10,857 bases of DNA from JAGMDK01 sp023128695 (GTDB lineage Bacteria > Planctomycetota > Phycisphaerae > UBA1845 > Fen-1342). Made by a program: the position numbers and the translations under genes. The notes under the pieces were generated by a model. The model was not told the origin of the DNA. It ran no database searches and worked only from the letters and a program-made list of their open reading frames with translations. The DNA lies in contig DAOVQG010000155.1 in assembly GCA_030628805.1 (NCBI GenBank), positions 1-10,857 of the forward strand. The letters are read 5' to 3'. This document shows, piece after piece, positions 1 to 5,819 of this stretch (positions are counted from its first letter, which is position 1; each line of letters opens with the position of its first letter).

Positions 1-49
1 CCGCTACATACAACTCAGAAGGGGCCCGGCCGCTACATACAACTCAGAA
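1..49. repeat. 20-bp direct repeat with family A element (reverse orientation)
   Basis: The 20-mer starting CCGCTACATACAACTC occurs at 1-20 and 30-49, a period of 29. Between the copies, 21-38 reads GGGGCCCGGCCGCTACAT, the reverse complement of the ATGTAGCGGCCGGGCCCC element repeated at 1423-1697. This is therefore the end of an array of the same family that continues outside the window. Confidence 0.8.
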
Positions 50-66
50 AATGTGGGTAATAGCAA

Positions 67-160
67 GCTCTTGAGCAGTGTCTTCTTTTGACCAGCGGCA
101 ACTTGGGCACTGCTCAAGAGCATGGCACACCGCCGACACTGCTCAAGAGCAGTGGCACAC
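67..160. repeat. Family B palindromic repeats (CACTGCTC...GAGCAGTG), three copies
   Basis: GCTCTTGAGCAGTG (67-80) is the exact 14-bp reverse complement of CACTGCTCAAGAGC (108-121), so the two form a long stem. The second sequence recurs at 137-150, 29 bp further on, and continues into AGTGGCACAC; the 108 copy continues into ATGGCACAC. Each core is itself nearly self-complementary. Related elements occur at 7672-7689 and 9283-9360. No coding function is seen. Confidence 0.85.
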
Positions 161-164
161 AACA

Positions 165-198
165 GTCGAGGGAAACGACCTGTCGAGGGAGACGACCT
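165..198 (+). repeat. Two tandem 17-bp units with GTCG/CGAC arms
   Basis: GTCGAGGGAAACGACCT (165-181) is followed directly by GTCGAGGGAGACGACCT (182-198), one mismatch in 17. Each unit can fold through GTCG and CGAC. The pair lies 31 bp upstream of the proposed promoter of the next gene, so it could be an operator or a leftover of repeat expansion. The sequence does not decide which. Confidence 0.6.
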
Positions 199-228
199 GA
201 GATTTCTCTCGCATCTTGCGGGGACCTT

Positions 229-237
229 TGATATAGT
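229..237 (+). promoter_or_regulatory. Possible extended -10 promoter for the lamin-tail/dockerin-like gene
   Basis: TGATATAGT fits the extended -10 form TGnTATAAT with one mismatch in the hexamer. No good -35 hexamer lies 16-18 bp upstream, as is common for extended -10 promoters. Transcription would start near 244, giving a leader of about 90 nt before the ATG at 336. Confidence 0.35.
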
Positions 238-335
238 AGTAGTTTGGTATTGCCTCGCGTCCCGTGGGGGCGCGGGGATTCGGACGGCACTATCATCTTG
301 TAGGTTCAGGAAAAAGTCGCACAGGAGGAAATGCA

Positions 336-1382
336 ATGATGTCCCCCAGTAAGATACGTATTCAGTCAGGTTGGACGACCGGCGTCGTCGCGCTCGCCGG
401 CCTGTTGTTATTGGCTGCACCGACCATGACCGAGGTGCTCGGCGGTGAGGTTGGAAGCGGGCCGCCGATCGGGGCCTGCTGTATCGGCGAGGCCTGCACG
501 GTCATGAGCGAAGCCGATTGCCTGACCGCTGGAGGTCAGTACCAGGGCGACGGCACCACCTGTGATCCGAATCCCTGCATTCTCGAGCCCGTCTGCCTGA
601 TCATCAGCGAGATCGTCAACGGCACGCTCAGCGGCGACTGCCCGCGCTATGTCGAGATCACCAACACCGGCACCCACGATTACACCTTCCCCGAGGGCGG
701 CCTCATCGTCCAGATGGACTGGAGCAGCGACGTCATCGTCGACGTCGATCTGACCGGTGTCACCATCCTCGCCGGCCAGGCCTTCGTGATCAACTCCAAT
801 TACCAGGGCGCCTGCTCCGGGGCTTACCAGATGGTCTATGGAGAGGATCCCGACCTGGAGACCGACATCAACGTCGAGTTCGGCGACGGCAACGACCGCT
901 ACATCCTGACCGACACCGCCGACGGCTCGAACCTGCTCGACATCTACGGCGAGTTCGGCACGACGCCTGGAGTGTGGGAATACGGCGACGGCTACTCCTA
1001 CCGCCTGCCGGCGTACAACTCCGGCACCGGCCAGACCTTCGCGGAGGAGCAGTGGTTCTATGGCGGCAAAGACAGTCTCTATGGTCCCGATCCCGAGGAG
1101 CTTCTTCACTTGTACACCACGCCGGGCGTGCACCTGTACAACCATAGCTGTCCCAGCCCGCCGGTTTGTGGCGGCGACAGCAACTGCGACGGCGCGATCA
1201 ATTGGCGAGACATCGACTTTTTCGTGGCGGCGATGAATGACAACGTGGCGGCTTGGGAGGCGATGTTCCTGCCCGGGACGCCGGGCTGCCAGTTCGCGAA
1301 CAACGACGTGAACGAGGACGGCACCGTCAATTGGCGGGATATCGATCCGTTCGTCGCGGTGATGAACACAACCTGCCCATAA
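336..1382 (+). CDS. Secreted lamin-tail-like protein with dockerin-like C-terminus
   Basis: 348 residues. The start is placed at ATG 336 because AGGAGG at 323-328 lies 7 nt upstream and the protein then opens with a normal signal peptide: basic residues K6 and R8, then a hydrophobic core about 16-29. Residues 46-81 form a small cysteine motif (GACC...C...GGQYQGDGTTC...C) seen in many planctomycete exoproteins. Residues about 86-270 begin LIISEIVNG and YVEITNTG, the pattern of a lamin-tail domain (a beta-sandwich fold of secreted proteins). Residues 278-344 hold two calcium-loop/dockerin-like repeats, D281-N283-D285-G...D292 and D324-N326-D328-G...D335, each followed by a hydrophobic helix and each containing NWRDID. 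A hairpin follows the stop. Its role is unknown. Surface or extracellular attachment is likely by analogy, but no cohesin partner is visible. The family reading is firm for the dockerin-like part and moderate for the lamin-tail part. Confidence 0.88.
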   Translation: MMSPSKIRIQSGWTTGVVALAGLLLLAAPTMTEVLGGEVGSGPPIGACCIGEACTVMSEADCLTAGGQYQGDGTTCDPNPCILEPVCLIISEIVNGTLSGDCPRYVEITNTGTHDYTFPEGGLIVQMDWSSDVIVDVDLTGVTILAGQAFVINSNYQGACSGAYQMVYGEDPDLETDINVEFGDGNDRYILTDTADGSNLLDIYGEFGTTPGVWEYGDGYSYRLPAYNSGTGQTFAEEQWFYGGKDSLYGPDPEELLHLYTTPGVHLYNHSCPSPPVCGGDSNCDGAINWRDIDFFVAAMNDNVAAWEAMFLPGTPGCQFANNDVNEDGTVNWRDIDPFVAVMNTTCP

Positions 1383-1390
1383 TCAGTGCG

Positions 1391-1414
1391 GGTGCGAGAA
1401 AGGATTCTCGCACC
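1391..1414 (+). terminator. Perfect 10-bp hairpin after the dockerin-like gene
   Basis: GGTGCGAGAA (1391-1400), loop AGGA, TTCTCGCACC (1405-1414). It starts 9 nt after the stop codon. No T-tract follows, so it is a candidate terminator or mRNA 3'-end stabiliser, not a classical intrinsic terminator. Confidence 0.6.
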
Positions 1415-1422
1415 AGCCAACC

Positions 1423-1697
1423 TAATGTAGCGGCCGGGCCCCGTACCGGCCGTCCCACCGGCTGGAAGCCGGTGCCACATAGGTAATGTAGCGGCCGGGC
1501 CCCGTACCGGCCGTCCCACCGGCTGGATGCCGGTGCCACACGGTAATGTAGCGGCCGGGCTCAGTACCGGCCGTTCCACCGGCTGGAAGCCGGTGCCACG
1601 GTGCCACACGGTAATGTAGCGGCCGGGCTCCGTCCCGGCCGTAGAATGAGCAGGTGGGCTTCGGGGCCGACGGCCGGTACGGAGCCCGGCCGCTACA
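1423..1697. repeat. Family A two-hairpin repeat array, four units
   Basis: Units begin TAATGTAGCG at 1423, 1484, 1544 and 1612 (spacings 61, 60 and 68; the third contains an 8-bp internal duplication of GTGCCACG). A full unit has two hairpins: CGGCCGG...CCGGCCG, then CACCGGCT-GGA-AGCCGGTG followed by CCAC. The fourth unit lacks the second hairpin. Instead its first half (1615-1642) pairs over 28 bp with an inverted copy at 1670-1697, with one mismatch. The array fills the gap between convergent genes and may act as a two-way terminator. Short reading frames here are repeat translations. Confidence 0.9.
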
Positions 1698-1739
1698 CCA
1701 GATCGAATTCCGTGGCAAAATCCCTCGGTTGCGACTCAG

Positions 1740-3116
1740 TCACGTCGCTACATCCTCATCAAACGTCCGTTTCCGCCGCAGGATGTGGTGGTAGTGTTGG
1801 CTGAAGCGGTGGGCTTCGTCGCGGACCTGCTGCAAGAGCTGCAAGGCTTCGTTATTACGTGAGAGCTTCAGCGGCTTGGAGCGGGCCTGCACGTAAACCA
1901 GTTCCTCACGTTTCGCCAGCGAGACGACCATCGCCGGCTTTACCGCCTCACCACCCTCCGCCTCGATCGCCTGCCGCATACGCTCAAAGGCCTCGAGCGC
2001 GGCATGTAATTGGCCCAGTCCACCGTCGATCAGGATCACGTCGGGATATAACTCCTCGGCGATCGCCGCATACTTGTACCGCCGAGCGATCACCTCGCGG
2101 ATCATCGCGTAATCATCGACGCCGGCCACGGTCTTGATCTTGTAACGCCGATAGCTGTTTTTGAACGGCTTGCCGTCGATGTAGCAGACGAGCGAGCCGA
2201 CCGAATCTTCGCCCTGCAAGGTGGCGATGTCGATCCCCTCGATGATCCGCGGCCGCTCGGGCAGGTCGAGTAATTGTTGCAGCTTCTCCAGCCCCGCGGC
2301 CGGGTCCACAAAGAAAACCTCGGGCTGCACATGTTCGTCCACGTCGCCGCCCAGCGATAATGATTCGATCGCCTTGATACGGTCGCGGACCACGGCGGCG
2401 TCCTCGTAGCGTTTCTCCGTGGCGGCCTGCTCCATCTCTGCCCGCAACTGCCGCAGCAAGACGCTCCGCTTGGAGCCCAGCAGCTTGCGGAGCCGCTTGA
2501 TGTCCGCCGCGTACGCTTCCTGGCTGATGCGGTTCGCACAGGGGGCCGTGCAGCGGTCGATCGCGTGGAGCAGGCACGGCCGAAAGAAGCGGCGTTTCTC
2601 GTCGTTAGCCCGGATGTCGAGCTCACACGTGCGGTACTTGAATATCTTTTGCAACGCATTGACTGCTTCCCGAATGCTGGTGGCGCTGAGAAAGGGGCCG
2701 TAGAGCTTGCTGCCCCTGGGGCGCGGCTGACGGGTGACGTAGACGCCGGGATAATCGTCGGAGGTCGTGATTTCGAGGTAGGGGAAAGTCTTATCGTCCT
2801 TGAACTGCTCGTTGTAGGGCGGCTGAATGTCTTTGATCAGGCGGCTCTCTTTCAGGAGCGCGTCGACTTCAGTCTCGCACTCAAGGAGATCGATGTCCTC
2901 GACCCGAGCCACCATGTGAACGATCCGCGGGCCGCGGGTGCTGAGCAGGTCGGCCGAATTCTGGAAGTAGCTCGCGACCCGGGAGCGCAGCTCGCGAGCC
3001 TTGCCGACGTACAGCACCACCCCCTCGCGGTCCTTCATGAGGTACACGCCGGATGTTTTCGGGAAATGGGCGATTTCCTCACGCAGACGGGCGATGCGGT
3101 CGTCACTTTCAGGCAT
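1740..3116 (-). CDS. uvrC: UvrC, excinuclease ABC subunit C, lacking the HhH domain
   Basis: 458 residues. UvrC makes both incisions around a UvrB-marked lesion in nucleotide excision repair. The GIY-YIG domain spans about 17-102 (GVY 23-25, YVG 36-38, catalytic Glu E90, N102). Iron-sulfur-type cysteines are C164, C181, C189 and C193, with the x7/x3 spacing of the last three as in known UvrC. The UVR helix pair that binds UvrB is about 224-251. The RNase H-like domain is about 285-450, with triad D296, D364 and H436. Both nuclease sites therefore look intact. The protein stops shortly after the RDEAHRF motif, so the tandem helix-hairpin-helix DNA-binding region of longer UvrCs (E. coli, 610 residues) is missing, and it is not encoded just downstream either. 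The start at 3116 is set by homology (MPESDDRIAR); the open frame runs 53 codons further upstream, but in low-complexity repeat translation. No Shine-Dalgarno is visible. A TATAAT lies 10 nt upstream. Confidence 0.95.
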   Translation of the reverse strand: MPESDDRIARLREEIAHFPKTSGVYLMKDREGVVLYVGKARELRSRVASYFQNSADLLSTRGPRIVHMVARVEDIDLLECETEVDALLKESRLIKDIQPPYNEQFKDDKTFPYLEITTSDDYPGVYVTRQPRPRGSKLYGPFLSATSIREAVNALQKIFKYRTCELDIRANDEKRRFFRPCLLHAIDRCTAPCANRISQEAYAADIKRLRKLLGSKRSVLLRQLRAEMEQAATEKRYEDAAVVRDRIKAIESLSLGGDVDEHVQPEVFFVDPAAGLEKLQQLLDLPERPRIIEGIDIATLQGEDSVGSLVCYIDGKPFKNSYRRYKIKTVAGVDDYAMIREVIARRYKYAAIAEELYPDVILIDGGLGQLHAALEAFERMRQAIEAEGGEAVKPAMVVSLAKREELVYVQARSKPLKLSRNNEALQLLQQVRDEAHRFSQHYHHILRRKRTFDEDVAT

Positions 3117-3125
3117 GGCGACAGG

Positions 3126-3131
3126 ATTATA
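3126..3131 (-). promoter_or_regulatory. TATAAT -10 box close to the uvrC start
   Basis: On the minus strand GGCTATAATCCTGTCGCC directly precedes the ATG at 3116. A perfect TATAAT ending 9 nt before the start codon would place transcription initiation at or within 1-3 nt of the ATG. With no Shine-Dalgarno present, this suggests a leaderless or nearly leaderless uvrC mRNA. No convincing -35 is seen. Confidence 0.4.
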
Positions 3132-3224
3132 GCCGCCGGCGCGCCTTGTGCTGCACCAGGACTCGATTGGTAGAGAGCGTGGGCGTCCCTGCCCGCCTGA
3201 ATAGCTTCTCTTCCGTGGGCGAGC

Positions 3225-3475
3225 GGGAGGGCGAGGCTCAACGGGAGGGCGAGGCTCCTGCCGAGCCAGGGACACCGCGGCTCAGCGGGAGCTTCGCCCT
3301 CCCATATCTACGGCTCAGCGGGAGGGCGAGGCTCAACGGGAGGGCGAGGCTCCTGCCGAGCCGGGGGCGCCGCGGCTCAGCGGGAGCTTCGCCCTCCCAT
3401 ATCTACGGCTCAGCGGGAGGGCGAGGCTCCTGCCGAGCCAGGGGCGCCGCGGCTCAGCAGGAGCTTCGCCCTCCC
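3225..3475. repeat. Family C GC-rich hairpin array, three units
   Basis: Left arms start GGGAGGGCGAGGCTCCTG at 3243, 3338 and 3415. Right arms starting GGCTCAGC and ending GCCCTCCC are at 3279-3303, 3374-3398 and 3451-3475. Each left/right pair is a near-perfect 25-bp stem around an 11-bp loop. An extra 18-bp half copy (GGGAGGGCGAGGCTCAAC) precedes units 1 and 2 at 3225 and 3320 but not unit 3, so spacing is 95 then 77. The array lies upstream of uvrC and of the Hc1 cluster. Reading frames through it are repeat translations. Confidence 0.9.
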
Positions 3476-3804
3476 TTCTGTCACGCTCCCCATCGATTCA
3501 GGAGCGACAGTGCAATAGCGATTTGTAGGTGAAGAGAAGGTAGAAGCAATGTTGTCGTAACCGCTCCCGCACTGGCCGACGACCGGCCTGCTACGCTGCC
3601 GAGAGCCGTCCTGACGCCCTGGGGCGGCATATGATGCGTACTTAAGACTTGCAAAGGACAGCGCACGATGCTAGAAACCGCGTGTACGGTAGCTCTTCAG
3701 GCTGCCGCGGGTACGACTATGAAGTCACGCGGCCGACGGAAACCGGCAGGCGTCGGCAACGCCCCGTTCGGGATTTCCGCTCTCGCCGGAGCATGGAGAA
3801 GATC
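3476..3804 (+). other. Leader region upstream of the Hc1-like gene, no gene seen
   Basis: This 329-bp stretch between the hairpin array and the Hc1 start contains no supported gene. Reading frames cross it, but their translation before residue 1 of Hc1 and of the dehydratase shows no family resemblance. A possible promoter has TTGCAA (3649-3654), a 17-bp spacer and TAGAAA (3672-3677), four of six matches in each hexamer. This would give a leader of about 120 nt. Confidence 0.35.
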
Positions 3805-3996
3805 ATGGAGGAATATCTCAAGCTCAAGCAGCTCGTCGAAGAAATCTCGGAAGACATCTACAAAGCCCAGGGTGGCAACAAAGCGGCCGGCACGCGTGTG
3901 CGCAAGGCCATGCAGGACATCAAAAACGCGGCGCAGGAGGTTCGCAAGAGGATCCTCGTACTGCGGGTCGATGAAGGGCCTTCAGGTTCGGGCTAG
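3805..3996 (+). CDS. Histone H1-like Hc1-family DNA-binding protein
   Basis: 63 residues, small and lysine/arginine rich. The core GGNKAAGTRVRKAMQDIKN (residues about 23-41) is the signature of the Hc1-type histone-H1-like proteins of Chlamydiae, Planctomycetes and some Bacteroidetes, which bind DNA and help compact the nucleoid. An amphipathic helix (LKQLVEEISEDIYKA) precedes it, and a basic segment (EVRKRIL) and short flexible tail follow. The start is ATG 3805, with GGAG at 3795-3798 spaced 6 nt; this gives the usual family length. An in-frame ATG at 3793 would add four residues but has a badly spaced Shine-Dalgarno. It is first of three same-strand genes, 46 nt ahead of the dehydratase, so co-transcription is plausible. 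Confidence 0.87.
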   Translation: MEEYLKLKQLVEEISEDIYKAQGGNKAAGTRVRKAMQDIKNAAQEVRKRILVLRVDEGPSGSG

Positions 3997-4042
3997 GTCC
4001 AGGATCGGCGTCCCATTCGCGTGCCTTGGTAATCGTGAATCA

Positions 4043-4516
4043 ATGCCCCCGCCTCTTATTCTAGGCCCGACACAGTTGGATTTTACCAACCTGATCGCTG
4101 ATGAGGCGGAGATTGAGCGCGTCAATCCCCACCGGCACGAATTTCGACTCCTGGATGGGGTTGTTCTGCTTGATCTGGAGCATTCCATCTATGCCGGCTA
4201 TCACGACGTGCGCGAGGACGCCTTCTGGGTCCGCGGGCACATCCCCGGCCGCCCCCTGTTCCCCGGGGTTCTGATGATCGAGGCCGCCGCCCAACTCGCC
4301 AGCTATATGCATTACCGGCTCTTCGAAGGCCGCGTCTTTCTCGGGTTTGTCGGCGTGGACAAGGTCAAGTTCCGCGGCACCATCGCCCCCCCCTGCCGAT
4401 TCGTCATCGTCGGACACGGCAAGACGCTGAAACCCCGCCGGATGGTCTGCGAATCCCAGGGCTTCGTCGGTTCCACGATGGTTTTCGAAGGCGAAGTCAC
4501 CGGCATGCCTATCTAA
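4043..4516 (+). CDS. FabZ-family 3-hydroxyacyl-ACP dehydratase
   Basis: 157 residues, the usual FabZ length. FabZ/FabA hot-dog-fold enzymes dehydrate (3R)-hydroxyacyl-ACP to trans-2-enoyl-ACP in cytoplasmic fatty acid elongation. The active-site stretch GHIPGRPLFPGVLMIEAAAQ (residues 65-84) carries catalytic His66 and Glu80, with Ile in place of the usual Phe after the His. The N-terminal PHRHEFRLLD (29-38) matches the PHRYPFLLVD pattern of FabZ, and GVDKVKFR (104-111) matches its later conserved segment. No good Shine-Dalgarno precedes ATG 4043, but the frame upstream shows no homology, so this start is preferred; translation may be coupled to Hc1. The next gene begins 5 nt after the stop. 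No other fatty-acid or lipid A gene is nearby, so this may be a paralogue and not the housekeeping enzyme. Confidence 0.9.
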   Translation: MPPPLILGPTQLDFTNLIADEAEIERVNPHRHEFRLLDGVVLLDLEHSIYAGYHDVREDAFWVRGHIPGRPLFPGVLMIEAAAQLASYMHYRLFEGRVFLGFVGVDKVKFRGTIAPPCRFVIVGHGKTLKPRRMVCESQGFVGSTMVFEGEVTGMPI

Positions 4517-4521
4517 CCGGG

Positions 4522-5691
4522 ATGTCCACTTCTAATACTCTCGCCGAACTCGTCACCACGGCGTTGCCGAAAGCTCACACCTGGAGTGGGCGTCCCGGTC
4601 CGGATCAGTTGGCGAGCCTCCCGGGAGGTCCGGCGGTACTGTTATTCCTGGATGAACACGACACCCCGGTTCAACTCCTCACAACCCAACAATTGAAGCG
4701 CTTCGCCATGTCACGCCTGAGCAAGCCCGTCGAGACGCGACGCGGGCGGGCGGACCTGGCGGAAGTCGTGCGGGGAGTTCGCTGGCGGCCGGCCCATTGC
4801 CCGTTCGAGGCCCGTTGGTGGTATTACCGGCTCGCCCGTGTCCTGCACCCGCGAGAATATCGGAAGCTGGTATCGTTCGGACGGGCGTGGTTCCTACACG
4901 TCGATTGGGAGCAACATATCCCTGAGCTTCGCGTTAGCGAGCGTGTCTGGTACGCGTCCGGATTATTCATCGGGCCTTGGCCGACGCACAAAGCGTGTCA
5001 GGAGGCCTTGGATGGTCTCCAGGACCTGTTCGACCTGTGCCGACATCCCGAGCAGGTCCGCAAGAGCCCGCACGGGCTGCGCTGTGCGTATGCGGAAATG
5101 GGCCGCTGCGACGCCCCGTGCGACGGGACCGCTCCGCTGGAGGCGTATCGAGCACGCTGCCGTGCCGCCTGGCTCTTCGCGGCCGGGGCTGTTGACGCGT
5201 GGATAGCCGGCGCCGCCGAGCGGATGAAGCGTGCCGCTAAAGAGCAGAAATATGAGTTGGCAGGACAAGTCAAACAACAACTCGGTTTTGCCCACACCTG
5301 GCAGACGCAATGGGCTCCGCGCGTTCGACCGGCGGAGCAGTTGAATTATTTGTTTGTTCTGCCGGTAACGCGGCGGCGGGCATGGAAACTGCACCTGTTT
5401 CGCCGCGGCTACCTGGCAGACGGACCAGTCGTGCCGGATCGACGGGTAGGGAGCGCGACCGCGGCCTGGTTGAAAACGGAGTTGTCACAGTCGCCAGAGG
5501 AAGTGCCGGACGCGATTCGGATGGAGCAAACCTGGCTTGTTTGCCACCTTCTGTTGCATCGCGAGAGCGATTCGGCCTTGGTCGTTCCGCTGCCCGCGCT
5601 CACCATTCCGGCGGACCTGGAAGAAGCGCTCCAGGCAGAGGCGGCAACGCGGCGTGGGCAGCGTTACCAGTCTGCCGCAAAAGTAATGTAG
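4522..5691 (+). CDS. Degenerate UvrC-like protein: inactive GIY-YIG, Fe-S cysteines, UVR motif
   Basis: 389 residues, following the dehydratase by 5 nt with no strong Shine-Dalgarno (coupled translation likely). It follows the UvrC plan from residue about 30: a GIY-YIG-like region (33-115), cysteines C173, C188, C196 and C200 with the same x7/x3 spacing of the last three as true UvrC, a UVR helix pair (231-254), then the UvrC middle segment about 274-340 (NYLFVLPV...; WLKTELSQSPEEVPDAI). It ends where UvrC would enter its RNase H domain. GVY and YVG are replaced (AVLLF, LLT), and the position of the catalytic Glu is Tyr101 in an alignment by eye. It is therefore probably not a nuclease, but may bind a cluster, DNA or UvrB. 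The last two codons and stop (GTA ATG TAG) lie in a family A repeat, so the original C-terminus may have differed. It is not the E. coli Cho type, which keeps an active GIY-YIG domain. Confidence 0.88.
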   Translation: MSTSNTLAELVTTALPKAHTWSGRPGPDQLASLPGGPAVLLFLDEHDTPVQLLTTQQLKRFAMSRLSKPVETRRGRADLAEVVRGVRWRPAHCPFEARWWYYRLARVLHPREYRKLVSFGRAWFLHVDWEQHIPELRVSERVWYASGLFIGPWPTHKACQEALDGLQDLFDLCRHPEQVRKSPHGLRCAYAEMGRCDAPCDGTAPLEAYRARCRAAWLFAAGAVDAWIAGAAERMKRAAKEQKYELAGQVKQQLGFAHTWQTQWAPRVRPAEQLNYLFVLPVTRRRAWKLHLFRRGYLADGPVVPDRRVGSATAAWLKTELSQSPEEVPDAIRMEQTWLVCHLLLHRESDSALVVPLPALTIPADLEEALQAEAATRRGQRYQSAAKVM

Positions 5692-5774
5692 CGTCCGGGC
5701 TCCGTCCCGGACGTCGTTGCGGGAGAGGTTTTCTCCGTATTCTACGTCCGGGACAGAGCCCGGACGCTACATTT
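5684..5774. repeat. Family A inverted repeat, candidate terminator
   Basis: AATGTAGCGTCCGGGCTCCG... (5685-5714) pairs over 30 bp with 5745-5774, with one mismatch, around a 30-bp loop. Each arm also folds on itself (CGTCCGGG-CTCCGT-CCCGGACG). Compared with 1615-1642, both sides of that small stem are changed together (GGCC/GGCC to GTCC/GGAC). It overlaps the end of the UvrC-like gene and lies between that gene and the convergent dehydrogenase, so it could end transcription. Confidence 0.85.
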
Positions 5775-5819
5775 TCGGTTGAAGATGAAACCAGGCCTGC
5801 AAACTCCGGCGAAATAAAA

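Noticed and set aside
408..1145. 245-codon open frame on the minus strand opposite the dockerin-like gene
   Set aside because: It is a mirror of a high-GC coding gene. Its translation is a Val/Ala/Asp-rich string with no family resemblance, while the plus strand has a signal peptide, Shine-Dalgarno and known domains.
1423..1697. CRISPR array
   Set aside because: The similar part of each unit covers nearly the whole 60-68 bp period, so there are no unique spacers, and no cas gene is present.
1106..1718. Several minus-strand frames with repeated RP, GG and GT residues
   Set aside because: They are translations of the family A repeat units and of antisense dockerin-like sequence.
3116..3275. 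Longer uvrC start at 3275
   Set aside because: The extra 53 residues are low-complexity Pro/Arg-rich repeat translation; homology to UvrC begins right after the Met at 3116.
3053..3532. 159-codon plus-strand frame across the family C array
   Set aside because: Most of it is direct translation of the hairpin repeats and the antisense end of uvrC.
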